From: Physcia stellaris | Lineage: Eukaryota; Ascomycota; Lecanoromycetes; Caliciales; Physciaceae | Assembly: GCA_018902385.1 (NCBI GenBank) | Contig: JABSSW010000012.1 | Location: 434,001 to 498,000, forward strand | Direction of reading: 5' to 3' | Length of the DNA stretch: 64,000 nt | Shown: one piece after another, positions 35,933 to 48,300 of the stretch | How the letters are laid out: the number at the start of each line of letters is the position of its first letter | How positions within the stretch are numbered: the first letter of the stretch is position 1 | Made by a program: the position numbers and the translations under genes | Notes under the pieces: generated by a model | What the model saw: the letters and a program-made list of their open reading frames with translations, nothing else | Database searches by the model: none | Told to the model about the DNA's origin: nothing

Positions 35933-36737
35933 AGGACGGGGGTTAGGTGTGTGAGAAAGCCATTCAAAGTAGACGAGAAGAGAAGAATCTTGACGCGTAG
36001 ACTGCTTCTTGACATGGTTGGTTCGGAAAGATGTCGAGAGCGTCGACTTCCAGCGCCGACTTTGGCAGGTTTGTATTCTCATGACTAAAGTATTCAATCT
36101 CATCAAGTGTATGAAATATTACACACACACTCTCTCTCCATTATAGAGTCATACATGTTGAGCGCAAAAAGCATGCAAATATTCACTTTCGTCAAAATAT
36201 CGACTGTGCACAACAAGACGCGAGTCAACATCGATAAACGCAGACACTACTATATTGATGCAGACACCAAACATCGATGTCTGATAACGTGTTTCCTGAT
36301 CTTGTCTAGCATTGAGAGTACCATCTAAGTATTAATTTACGGTATACAAGGACTAAATCAGGCAGTCATATCGAAGAAAGTACATACTCTGAGCTCAAGA
36401 ATGGAGTCTTAAAGCCCTGATCCATCGGTTACTTCCCGTCATGTCCATGGTAGCAAATCTATGATGATTGCTATGTATCAGGATGACTCCAACTCTGACA
36501 TTCCGTATTTATTTTACCTACTTCAATTTCCTATCCCCTCAGCTCTGCTTCGATTTCCACAAATCTCACTTCTCCTCTATAACCCACTCAGCCTATAGGA
36601 CCCCCAACAACAACCATCACACAGCTCCCATCAAAAACCCATCCAACCAACCTCCCTCCCCCCTCCTCCTCCCTCCTTCCTCCCTCCCCCTCAAAATCCC
36701 AAGGGAAAACAACGAAAACCCCAAAACAAACCACAAA
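35933..36737. other. intergenic region
   Basis: No gene seen. The left part is AT-rich, with an (AC)/(TC) run near 36119-36140. The right 150 bp (36590-36737) is a C-rich, purine-poor leader directly before the next ATG, probably its 5' UTR/promoter. Confidence 0.5.
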
Positions 36738-37403
36738 ATGGAAAATCAACCCCCGACCCGCGCATCCCCCCCCTCAGCCAACCTAGACAGCATCTACCTG
36801 CTCTCCCCCGACAACTACAAATCGCACTACCTAACCCTCCTCTCCCGCTTCCCCGCGCGCCAAGCCACCCTCCTAGCCCGCAGCCGCGCAGCGCGAAAAG
36901 CCACCATCGGGACCATCTTACCCGAAGATGCAGTGGAAAGGGCGCTCGAGAAGGGGGTGTTGAGGTGGTGGAGTGATGGGCCTTTGTACGTTTACCCCTT
37001 CTAAATTCTTTTTGCTATTGTTTTTTTTCGGGGGGGGATTGAGCATCTGAGATCTGTATACTAACCCCGCGCAAACAGAGGCGGCATCTGGATCCTCTCC
37101 CCCACCCCCACCAAAAACATCGAGCTCCTGACAATCCTCCTCGAAGAAATGGAAGCCCTGCGCCGTGCCCGAGAAGTGGGCGATACCCGCGGGTGGGAGG
37201 TGCTCGGTGAGGGGAGGAGGGGCAGTGAGGGGTATTTGTACCTGTTGCATCCGCCTGGACGGGGTGGGGTTGATTATGGTGATGAGGGGAAGGGTGAGGG
37301 GAAGGGAGGAGGAGGGGGAGGGGGAGGGGATGGAAAGGGGAAAGCGCGGGTGGGGAGATTGAAGAGCTTGGGGATGGTGTTGGGGAGGGTTTTGGAGATG
37401 TGA
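36738..37403 (+). CDS. small unrecognised fungal protein
   Basis: Exons 36738-36985 and 37079-37403 with a 93-bp intron (GTACGT...ACTAAC...ACAG) total exactly 191 codons. The protein has an N-terminal helical part (NLDSIYLLSPDNYKSHYLTL, ARQATLLARSRAARKATIG) and a core DGPLGGIWILSP...NIELLTILLEEMEALRRA. A Gly/Lys-rich low-complexity tail follows, including a long run of Gly. No domain recognised. The consistent splice phase and the clean switch of coding character at the intron support a real gene. Convergent with the coiled-coil gene. Confidence 0.65.
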
Positions 37404-37636
37404 GCTGGAAAAAAGAAAGAGGGAGGGAGGGAATGTCATGCAAAGCGAGAGCGGCGGAGAAAATTTGGAAGCAGTTAAGCGGTTAAACTCCTGAATTCCG
37501 ATTCTGGGATGTCGCATATGATGGGGTATCAAAACAAAAATCAAGCAAACCTGCCTCCCTCCCAAATTCCATGCTCCGAATGGCACAGCCTGCTCCATAC
37601 CATCCCCCCAAAACGCCTTAGGCTTTTCATGGACGA

Positions 37637-40026
37637 TCACCCCTCATCCAAGATCTCCCTCAGCGCACCTTCGTCAATGACATCCACCTCCGTTTTACTA
37701 GGTGCCCGTCTCGGTGGGCCCATTCCCTTCACCTTCCCCACTTGATTCACCCCCGTCGGCCTCACCTTCCCACCCTCCGCTAACGCTCCACTAAGCGCCG
37801 CCTTCGCTCTCAGATTCCCAGCACTGGCCATCGGCGCAACGCCCCACTTGCCGCGCACCCAGCCGCCGAACCGCTGCCCGAACGTCTGCTGCTCGGCAGA
37901 GTCTTGCGAATGGCTAGATGAACCCGATAGAATGGAGCGGTTGTAGCTCTTAGAGTCCTGTCTTTGAGTCTGGAGAGACGGGGCTGCGGTGGCGGACATG
38001 GAGTTGATGACGGGTTCTATGCGAGGAGAGGTTATGGATAGGGAGGTACGCGACTTGAGACCCTTGCCGTTGGAAAGAAGGCGAGTGTGCTGTGTACGGA
38101 GTGTTGGAATATCGGGTGGCGCGATCGAAAGGATACTTTCGTGTGAGGCGGAACGGCGGAGGCGTTGAGAGAATGGTTGTAATGGCGGATCATTGGCTTC
38201 ATCGCCGATTGGAGAATCGGCACTGCCTAGATTCGTCTGTGGAGCTAGCACATTCTCGGGTTCTTCCATGATGGTGGCATGGTCAAAGTAAGTGGTATCA
38301 ATATCAGACAGTCCGTCACCGTTAAAGCTTTCGCGTCGCTTTGAGTGGGTGTGGTGAGTACCTAATTTATTGGGTGATGCTGGCGATCGCGATCGTGACA
38401 CGACAGGGTTTGAGAACCTGCGCTGTGACAGATCAGATAGCCGTTTTGCAGGCTTGAGCGGGAATATTGGGGATTCGCTAGCCATGGATTCTGGACTTGT
38501 TGGTCTGGATGTATCCATGGCATTGTCTACGTAGTCGAAGAGCGAAGATGTTCTGTAGGCTGATTGTGGTGAGCTTGGGACGGTCGAATTGGCCACAGCA
38601 GAGCGGGTTTGAGGAGAATGTAAAGACCATCCCATTGGTTGAGCTAATTGAGGAATTGTAACAGAGGTCTGGGAAAGAATGGCAGCAGCGGACGAAGGTG
38701 TAGAAGCTCCCGAAGTACGAGCAGTCTGCGCACCTGCTGGAGGCGTGAAGACGCCTTGTAACAAAACACCTCGCTTTTTCTTTGGGCGGCGAGGTGTGGT
38801 GTATCTCTCTCGAGCGCTGCCTTCAGCCTTAGTAGGTGCATGATAATGATGGTGAACATGCAATTCTGGATGCAGCTCCGTCTTAGCAGGTTCGGTAGGC
38901 AGTTCGGCTAGTTCGTCTCTCAACGGCGACTGGAAGCTGTTGTCTCCATACTTCCTCGATACCGGTTGATGTTGTAACAGCTGCTCCCGAAGGTTTTCGA
39001 CCTCGGTGTTGGACCCCATGAGCATGTCTCTGAGTTCAACGATGCCCATTTGCAGATTGGCGTTGTCTTGCAGGATATCCTTGACAAAATGTGAAATCAC
39101 ACTGCTGGATCCACTCTCTTTCCCAAGGGTTGTGGCGGCTGCTGCTCCCTTCAGTCGTCCCGCAGCCGTTTCCAATTCGCGCTCAACCACCCTTCGTCTT
39201 TCCAATCGCCCAACAACCTCAGCATGTCTCTGACGCTCATCTCTTGCTTCTCGTTCTATACGGTCGACTTGCTCTTGTAGATCGCCAATTGTGCGCTCGG
39301 CGGTTTTCCAGCGCTGTACAGCAGTCCGCTGACCCTCTTCCTTCAGTATCAGATCTTCACGGAGTCCCAGCTGCTCTGTTTCGATCGCCGAGAGTTGCGA
39401 CTCTAACTGGGTCGTCCTCGCAGCCAGAACGGCAAGCCTCTCGAGCTCGGTACGTGTCGACTCTAGAGTCGCATTGAGAGCTTTGATATGAGCGTCCGAG
39501 TCGGCCACGTTATTATTCATTTCTTCCAGTTGATCTAGAAGTTCTCGATTCTCCTTGATCGTCCTCGCGTTGGCGGTCTCGAGCTCTTTCTTCTCATTCT
39601 CCAGCCTGCCAACACTGGCGGACATTTTGTTGCGCTCATCCTCAGCTTCCAGCATGAAGGCTTCATGACGGGCAAGTAAGGCCTGAAGGGCGAACCCAGC
39701 GCAGGTTAGCTTCGCATCAGACATCGAAGGCAGTCGGCCGGCCGATTGCAAACTGTAGGATCAATTCAAGTAGATCGAGTGAGACATACTTGACCAATCT
39801 GTGCAGCATTGCGGAGGTCTCTTTCGAGACCCTCTAGCGCGGAGTGATTACGTTCGAGATAGGCACAGTGAATTTGACCGCAACAGCAGGAAGGAACTTC
39901 CATGTCAGGGCGCCGCATTCCATTGGGAGATTGCGTCAATAAACTTTGCAGGGTAGCGGAGGCTCGGGAGGATTGAAAGGAATATTGTGGCATTTTATCG
40001 GCGGGTTTTGAGTTTGGTAGGCTCAT
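37637..40026 (-). CDS. coiled-coil protein, function unknown
   Basis: Exon 1 40026-39790 and exon 2 39682-37637 (intron 107 bp, CTAAC branch site) give 760 residues. Residues 40-290 are a long coiled coil (RNAAQIGQALLARHEAFMLE, ELETANARTIKENRELLDQL, ERTIGDLQEQVDRIEREARD). A conserved-looking core follows (ISHFVKDILQDNANLQMGIV, ELRDMLMGSNTEVENLREQL), then HVHHHYHAP, PRRPKKKRGVLLQGVFTPP and a Ser-rich disordered C-terminus with many SP/TP sites. The motif order suggests an ascomycete-conserved scaffold, possibly cytoskeletal, but I recognise no named family. The start could also be Met12 (39993). Confidence 0.8.
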
Positions 40027-40852
40027 AAATGAAAGTCATGGTGACCGAAAGCAAAAGAATGGCTGAGCGATGTTGCAAGTAAATGTGAAGTCGCTGAAAG
40101 GATAGGCAGTAGAAGGCGCATGTGAAAATAGGTTCGTGGGGAGGTCACGACGGCCATGTTTCGCGATCATGCAAGAGCAGGCGATTGGTCCAGCCTCCCA
40201 CTTGGAGCGTCGCTGGAATGCACGCTAAGTTGACGAGGCCAAAGCATCTGAATGCATGATGACATCCGGACGACTATCTTCGATACCCAAAATTCAATCA
40301 AGACGTTTATTGATCAGAAGTCGACTAATCCTCATTACATATACCTTTGATATATATAATCAAAAGACATGTGGAACACTGCTATGATGGGGAACTTTCA
40401 CGCTGCTAATGCTTTGTCCGTCTGAATCTCCCTGCTTTGGGCGCTCCTGAAAATGGGCCTTGAAATTGTTGTGTAGACCAGTGCCCAGAACTGCGTATCT
40501 GCTTGTCCCTGACGCAGCGTTCTCCTAGTTGTGACCATTTGTCCATTCACCGTCATCCGTAACGTGCTCTTGCCTTCATTTTGGTTCAATGATCGAGTGC
40601 CAAAAATCTCTCGACGCCGTCGTCGAGGCAAGAGTATACCGTAGTTGAATCAAGGTACCCTTTGTAAGGTATTGATATGATCGATGGTGATGTTTGGCCC
40701 GAGTTGTCTTCTCCTGCAATCGATGTTGCCAACAGCGCATTCAAGTCTCGAGGATCAGATTGCAATTCTCATACGAGTGACCCTTAGTAGTCTTTTCGGC
40801 TTCGTAGATAGAATGAACCATGGGTATTGGCGTCGGTGTCTTCGAGTTGCCT
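40027..40852. other. intergenic region
   Basis: No supported gene. It holds the promoter of the coiled-coil gene and the 3' UTR of PET117. A 77-codon frame at 40398-40631 (-) is unconvincing. Confidence 0.5.
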
Positions 40853-41164
40853 TCACCCGCCCCCGTCCCTAACTGTCTGCACCTTGCGGTACTCCTCTTC
40901 CAGTGCCTTTTGCATTTCAAAATCCGCCTGGCGTTCTTTCTTGACCCTTTGTTGCTCAATATCCCGTATGACTCCTGCGTGCATTGCCTGTCACACGTCA
41001 GTACATGGCACGACGTTTAAGGGAGTGGATAAAGCGGTGGTTTAGTCAGAAAGAAGGCATAAGCTTACAGCTTTCTCCGACTTTTGCTGAAAGTGCACAA
41101 AGTAGACGATGCCAGCAGCCATGGCGGAGGTTCCAGCCAGCGTCAGCTTTGCGGCTCTCGACAT
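40853..41164 (-). CDS. PET117: cytochrome c oxidase assembly factor Pet117
   Basis: Short two-exon gene: 41164-41069 and 40987-40853 around an 81-bp intron (GTAAGC...GACAG), 76 residues. The N-terminus MSRAAKLTLAGTSAMAAGIV has the family start (MSRxxK) and a single membrane-like segment. It is followed by FVHFQQKSEKAAMHAGVI and a charged helix (IEQQRVKKERQADFEMQKAL) ending VQTVRDGGG. Pet117 is a small mitochondrial inner-membrane protein that works with Pet191/Cox15 in heme A delivery and complex IV assembly in yeast. Its size, order of features and MSR start match well. Divergent from VMA10, with 220 bp between start codons. Confidence 0.88.
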
Positions 41165-41384
41165 AGTGGACGCCTGAAAGATGTAAGATCTTAAGGTCAG
41201 TGAATGCGGTGAAGTGGTGAAGAGTCAGAGGGCATTCAGTGGCGGTGTGAGAAAAGGCTTGGCAACGGATGGATTGGACAAGGGTGGAGTAGAGCTTCTC
41301 TCACGACATGCCTTCATGGGAACTTCATAAAACAGTCTTTCCCACCACTATACCCTCCTTTGTAGACTCATCAATCCTACCATC
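41165..41384. promoter_or_regulatory. bidirectional promoter region, PET117 / VMA10
   Basis: 220 bp separates two divergent start codons of a mitochondrial assembly factor and a V-ATPase subunit. No specific site assigned. Confidence 0.45.
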
Positions 41385-42057
41385 ATGGTGCGTGCTGCCT
41401 GCTGTGCATCCCGCTTCTTTTCCATCATTGAAGCGCTAATTGAACCGTTAGTCTGCCCAAAATTCAAAGGGCATCCAGACCCTGCTTGATGTCAGTACCT
41501 CGATTTCCCCCGCAGCACACGACCATGCTGATTGTCCAAAACAGGCCGAGCGAGAAGCACAGAAGATAGTTCAGAAAGGTAAGTTCTCCGTACCAGTTGT
41601 TCGTCATATTGTGCCTTCACTAACATTCACCACAGCTAGAGAATGTACGTCCAGCAACCACCACATCCTGCTCCTCTGCTCTCTTTACTCAATCATACCT
41701 TACAGACCGCACGAAACGCGTCAAGGATGCCCGTAACGAGGCTCAGAAAGAGATAGAAGAGTACCGCAAGCAGAAAGACGAGGAATTCAAAAAGTTTGAG
41801 AAGGAGGTACATGACGCCCTAATGATTCAGTGTCTACACGTGCACAAACGGAATTGGAGCTAACAGAGGTCGTGTAGCATACAAGTGGCAACAAGAAAGC
41901 CGAAGAGGACGCAAGCCAAGATGCCGAGGAGCAGCTAAAGAGCATCAAGGAGGCTGGAAGTAAGACGGGGGATAAAGTGATCGAAGACCTGTTGAGAGTG
42001 GTGACGGATGTCAAGCCCGAGGTCCCAGACAGGATTACTGCGCCCCCGCAAGCATGA
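41385..42057 (+). CDS. VMA10: V-type ATPase subunit G (V1 sector)
   Basis: Six exons: 41385-41387 (the ATG alone), 41452-41490, 41545-41578, 41636-41644 (9 bases), 41706-41806 and 41878-42057; 121 residues in total, 366 bases, phases all consistent. The product reads MSAQNSKGIQTLLD, AEREAQKIVQKARE, YRTKRVKDARNEAQKEIEEY and then FKKFEKEHTSGNKKAE. This is the signature of subunit G, the peripheral stalk partner of subunit E. It functions in acidifying the vacuole and other organelles. The high intron density (five introns in 670 bp) is typical for this gene in filamentous ascomycetes. Confidence 0.93.
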
Positions 42058-42392
42058 GTGGTTGAGATGGAGGTTGGCGTCCGGTGTACATGATTCATGA
42101 GCGGTTGGCATGAGAACATCGAGTCCCAGCGTCATGCGTACATTGTTTTGTAGAGCTCAATGGATTACACAATCAAATTTTGGGGACTCTCATATTACTT
42201 GTCTGACTTATCTAGACTAACGATGTAAAAACGCCAAAGAAACAAATAAGATCCAAATGTACCCCCAACCCAACATCTTTTAACCATCTCCAGGAAACGT
42301 AAACATCTGTAGGAGGTCAGCTCTGATCATTGCCACTTAGCATTTCTCGGAACGTACCCTTGCTCCAAGTTTGATCAAATGGAGGACTGAGC

Positions 42393-45300
42393 CTAAGAGG
42401 CCAATCTGGATTTCTTTGAGATTCTTCTGCTGCTACAACCACTCTGGCAACCAGAACCGCAATGAGCCGACGTCGAGCCACAATAACCTGCTGATGAACA
42501 GCAGCCACCATATGCTCCACTGGGGTCACATGTGGCTCCCGAGAAAGCCGAACCACATCGGCCATCAGATCGTGGGGCTGTTGATGAGGTCCCTGAGGTC
42601 CCCCCGGAGGTACAACCACTCTGGCATCCAGACCCGCAATGAGCCGACGTCGAGCCACAATAACCTGCTGATGAACAGCAACCACCATATGCTCCACTGG
42701 GGTCACATGTGGCTCCCGAGAAAGCAGAACCGCATCGGCCATCAGAGCGTGGGGCTGTTGATGAGGTCGTTGAGGTTCCTGAGGTTCCTCCGGAGGAGCA
42801 ACCACTCTGACATCCAGAGCCGCAATGAGCCGACGTCGAGCCACAATAACCAGCTGACGAGCAGCATCCACCATACGCGCCGTTGGGATCACATGTGGCT
42901 CCTGAAAAAGCAGAACCGCATCGACCGTCAGATCGTGGTGCTGTTGTTGTTCCTGAGCTCGTTGAGGTTCCTGAGGTTCCTCCGGAGGAGCAACCACTCT
43001 GGCATCCAGAGCCGCAATGAGCTGTGGTCGAGCCACAATAACCTGCCGATGAGCAGCATCCGCCATAGGCGCCGTTGGCATCGCATGTGGCTCCCGAGAA
43101 AGCTGAACCGCATCGCCCGTCAGATCGTGGTGCTGTTGTTGTTCCTGAGCTCGTTGAGGTTCCTCCGCTGGTACAACCACTCTGGCATCCAGAGCCACAA
43201 TGATCCGTCGTCGAGCCACAATAACCAGCTGACGAGCAGCATCCGCCATACGGGCCATTGGGGTCACATGTGGCTCCCGAGAAAGCCGAACCGCATCGAC
43301 CGTCAGATCGTGGGGATGTTGTTGATCCTGAGCTCGTTGAGGTCCCTCCGCTGCTACCTGCGCTGGTACAGCCACTCTGGCATCCAGAGCCACAATGATC
43401 CGTCGTCGAACCACAATAACCAGCTGATGAGCAGCATCCGCCATATGGGCCATTGGGGTCACATGTGGCTCCCGAGAAAGCCGAACCGCATCGACCGTCA
43501 GATCGTGGGGATGTTGTTGATCCTGAGCTCGTTGAGGTCCCTCCGCTGCTACCTCCGCTGGTACAACCACTCTGGCATCCAGAGCCACAATGATCCGTCG
43601 TCGAACCACAATAACCAGCTGATGAGCAACATCCGCCATATGGACCGTTGGCGTCACATGTGGCTCCCGAGAAAGCTGACCCACATCGGCCATCAGACCG
43701 TGGTGCTGTTGTTCCTGGATTCGTCGAGGTTCCTCCGCTGCTACAACCACTCTGGCATCCAGAACCACAATGATCCGTTGTCGAACCACAATAACCAGCT
43801 GATGAGCAACATCCTCCATACGGGCCGTTGACGTCACATGTAGCCCCGAGAAAGCTTGTCCGCATCGGCCGTCAGATCGTGGGGATGTTGTTCCTGGGTT
43901 CGTTGAGGTTCCTCCGCTGCTACAACCACTCTGGCACCCAGAACCACAATGATCGGAGGTTGTGCCACAATAACCTGCTGACGAGCAACATCCCCCATAT
44001 GGGCCGTTGGCGTCACATGTGGCTCCCGAGAAAGCTGAACCGCATCGGCCGTCAGATCGTGGGGATGTTGATCCTGGATTCGTTGATGTTCCTCCGCTGG
44101 TTGAGGTTCCCCCGCTGGTACAACCACTCTGACATCCAGAACCACAATGATCGGAGGTTGTGCCACAATAACCTGCTGACGAGCAACATCCCCCATATGG
44201 GCCGTTGGCGTCACATGTGGCTCCCGAGAAAGCTGAACCACATCGGCCGTCAGATCGTGGGGATGTTGATCCTGGATTCGTTGAGGTTCCTCCGCTGGTT
44301 GAGGTTCCTCCGCTGGTACAACCACTCTGACATCCAGAACCACAATGATCGGACGTTGTGCCACAATAACCTGCCGACGAGCAACATCCGCCATATGGGC
44401 CGTTCGCATCACATGTGGCCCCCGAGAAAGCCGAACCACATCGGCCGTCAGATCGTGGGGATGTTGTTCCTGGATTCGTTGAGGTTCCTCCGCCGCTTGA
44501 GGTGCCTCCGCTGCTTGAGGTTCCTCCGCTGGTACAGCCACTCTGGCATCCAGAGCCGCAATGATCGGACGTTGTGCCACAATAACCTGCCGACGAGCAA
44601 CATCCGCCATATGCGCCGTTGGGATCACATGTGGCTCCCGAGAAAGCTGAACCACATCGGCCGTCAGATCGTGGAGATGTTGAACTAGAGCTAGTACAGC
44701 CACTCTGACATCCAGCGCCGCAATGATCGGGCGTTGTGCCACAATAACCTGCCGACGAGCAACATCCGCCATATGCGCCGTTGGGATCACATGTGGCTCC
44801 CGAGAAAGCTTGTCCACATCGACCGTCGGTTCGTGGAGCTGTTGAACTAGAGCTAGTACAGCCACTCTGACATCCAGCGCCGCAATGATCGGGCCCTGTG
44901 CCACAATAACCTGCCGACGAGCAACATCCGCCATACTCGCCATCGGGTTGACATGTTGCTCCCGAGAAATCTTGACCGCATCGGCCGTCAGACCGTGGAG
45001 CTGTTCCAGTGCCGGTACAGCCACTCTGACATCCAGTGCCGCAATGCTCGGGCGTGGTGCCACAATAACCTGCTAACGAGCAACACCCGCCATACTCGCC
45101 GTTGGGATCACATGTGGCCCCTGAGAAATCTTGACCGCATCGGCCGTCATCTCGTGGCGCTGTTGGACTCGATCCTGGATTCGTGGAGGTTCCTCCTGTG
45201 GTACTCGTACAGCCACTCTGACATCCGGAACCGCAATGATCAACCGTGGTGCCACAGTAACCAGCGGACGAGCAACATCCTCCATATGGGCCGTTGACAT

Positions 45301-48300
45301 CACATGTGGCCCCCGAGAAAGCTTGACCGCATCGTCCGTCAGATCGAGGCGCTGTTGGACTCGATCCTGGATTCGTTGAGCTTCCTCCTGTGGTACTCGT
45401 ACAGCCACTCTGACATCCGGAACCGCAATGATCAACCGTGGTACCACAGTAACCAGCGGACGAGCAACATCCTCCATATGGGCCGTTGACATCACATGTG
45501 GCCCCCGAGAAAGCTTGACCGCATCGTCCATCATCTCGTGGCGCTGTTGGATTTGTGCCAGTTCCTGAAGTAGGTGAAGTAGATCCAGGGTTCGTTGAAG
45601 TCCCTCCTCCAGTGGTACAGCCACTTTGGCATCCGGTACCACAATGATCGACCGTGGTGCCGCAATAACCAGCTGACGAGCAACAACCGCCATATGGGCC
45701 GTTGGCATCGCATGTGGCACCCCCGAAAGCTTGACCGCATCGGCCATCATCTCGTGGCGCTGTTGGATTGGTGCCAGTTCCTGAACCAGACGAACCCGAT
45801 CCTGGAGCAGTCGTAGTCCCTGAGCCAGATGAACCAGATCCTGGATTTGAGGTTCCTCCTCCACCTCCTCCAGCGGTGCAGCCACTCTGGCATCCGGTAC
45901 CACAATGATCAACGGTTGTCCCGCAGTAACCAGCACTCGAGCAGCACCCACCATATGGGCCGTTGGCATCGCATGTGGCACCCCCGAAAGCTTGTCCGCA
46001 TCGGCCATCGTCTCGTGGAGCTGTTGGATTTGTGCCAGTTCCTGAACCTGACGAACCAGATGAGCTAGACCCTGGAGCAGTCGTAGTCCCTGAGCCAGAT
46101 GAACCAGATCCTGGATTGGTCGAGGTTCCTCCTCCTCCTCCTCCACCAGTGGTGCAGCCACTTTGGCATCCGGTACCACAATGATCAACGGTTGTCCCGC
46201 AGTAACCAGCTGACGAGCAACAACCGCCATATGGGCCGTTGGCATCGCATGTGGCACCCGAGAAAGCTTGTCCACATCGGCCGTCAGATCGTGGAGCAGT
46301 CGTAGTTCCCGAACCAGATCCGGATCCTGGATCGGTTGAGGTTCCTCCTCCTCCAGTGGTGCAACCACTCTGGCATCCAGCACCGCAATGATAGACCGTT
46401 GTCCCGCAGTAACCAGCACTCGAGCAGCACCCACCATACGGGCCGTTGGCATCGCATGTGGCACCCGAGAAAGCCTGTCCACATCGACCGTCAGCTCGTG
46501 GAGCTGTGGTACTTCCCGAACCAGATGAACCAGATCCTAGAGCTGTCGTAGTTCCCGAGCCAGATGCTGGAGCTATCGAAGTTCCCGAACCAGATCCTGG
46601 AGCAGTCGTAGTTCCTGAGCCAGATGAACCAGATCCTGGATTTGAGGTTCCTCCTCCAGTGGTGCAACCACTCTGGCATCCAGCACCGCAACTATCGAAA
46701 GGTCAGCTGTCATCTTATCGCTTAGTCAGTAGCCTACTCACTGATCGACCGTGGTGCCGCAGTATCCAGCACTCGAGCAGCATCCACCATATGGGCCATT
46801 GGCATCGCATGTAGCATAGCCGAAAGCTTGCCCACATCGGCCGTCAGCTCGTGGGGCTGTGGTACTTCCCGAACTAGATGACCCAGCTCCTGGGGCTGTT
46901 GTAGTTCCCGAGCCAGATGACCCAGCTCCTGGGGCTGTGGTACTTCCCGAACCAGATGACCCAGCTCCTGGATTGGTTGAGGTTTCGCCTCCTCCAGCGG
47001 TGCAACCACTTTGACATCCGGTACCGCAACTGTCGAGGCGTTAGCTGTCGTTATATTTTCCTGACGGAAGTCTACTCACTGATCACTTGTTGTGCCGCAG
47101 TAACCAGCTGACGAACAGCAACCACCATATTCGCCATTAGCATCACATGTAGCACCGCCGAAAGCTTGCCCGCATCGACCATCGGATCGTGGGGCGGTTG
47201 GACTAGAGGTGGTACAACCACTTTGGCATCCGCCACCGCAACTGTCAATGCGTCGATGCGTTAGCTGTCATTTTGTTTTCGTGACAGAAGTCTACTCACT
47301 GTTCAGGAGTCGTGCCGCAGTAACCAGCTGACGAACAGCAACCACCATATTCGCCATTAGCATCACATGTAGCACCACCGAAAGCTTGCCCGCATCGGCC
47401 ATCGGATCGTGGGGCTGTTGAACTGGAGGCGGTACAACCACTCTGGCATCCGCCACCGCAACTATCGATGTGTTAGCTGTCATTTCGTTCTCTGCGAAAG
47501 TCTACTCACTGCTCAGGAGTCGTGCCGCAATAACCTGCTGACGAACAGCAACCACCATATTCCCCATTGGCATCACATGTAGCACCCCCGAAAGCTTGCC
47601 CGCATCGGCCATCGGACCGTGGAGCTGTTGAACTGGAGGCGGTACAACCACTCTGGCATCCGCCACCGCAACTGCCGATGCGTTAGCTGTCATTCTGTTC
47701 TCTGCAAAGGTCTACTCACTGCTCAGGAGTCGTGCCGCAATAACCAGCTGACGAACAGCAACCACCATATGGTCCGCTGGCATCACATACAGCGCCCCCG
47801 AAATCTTGACCACATCGGCCGTCAGCTCGTGGAGTTGTTGGACCAGAGATGGTACAACCACTCTGGCATCCGGTACCGCAACTGTCGAGGCGTTAGCTTT
47901 TATCTCTTGGCAGAAGTCTACTCACTGTTCAGTTGTGGTGCCGCAGTAACCAGCTGACGAACAGCAACCACCATATGGTCCGCTAGCATCACATGTAGCA
48001 CCCTCGAAATCCTGGCCACATCGGCCGTCAGATCGTGGAGTTGTCGTAGGTACCGAACCAGATGAACTAGATCCTCCCGCAGGAGTGTTCGTTGCTGAAC
48101 TTGAAGAAGTTGTAGGGTTTCCATTTCCTTGAGCCGAGGACGACGTCGTGAGGCTCTGTCCTCCTCCTCTAGATGTGCTGGACGACGCCACACTGGACGC
48201 ACCAGGCTTTTGATAACTTGCCTTATAAGCACTGTCGATACCCGTCCTGGTATAGTCGGTGCTGGTAATTTGATACTTGAGGACACAGTTGCCACCTGGG

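Noticed and set aside
42371-43831. 486-codon open frame on the plus strand, and 43828-44688 plus
   Set aside because: These are antisense readings of the CBM18 repeats; the repeat period keeps several frames open. The Cys/Gly pattern is only meaningful on the minus strand.
42317-46482. Long minus-strand frames at 42317-43837, 43834-45063 and 45073-46482
   Set aside because: They are out of phase with the CBM18 frame and read as VIVARRRLIAALDARVV-like shadow repeats. The true frame has no ATG because it is internal exon sequence.
42420-47947. Regularly spaced repeats as a possible CRISPR or satellite array
   Set aside because: Unit length of 159-303 bases, coding in frame, eukaryotic introns and a recognised protein domain explain it.
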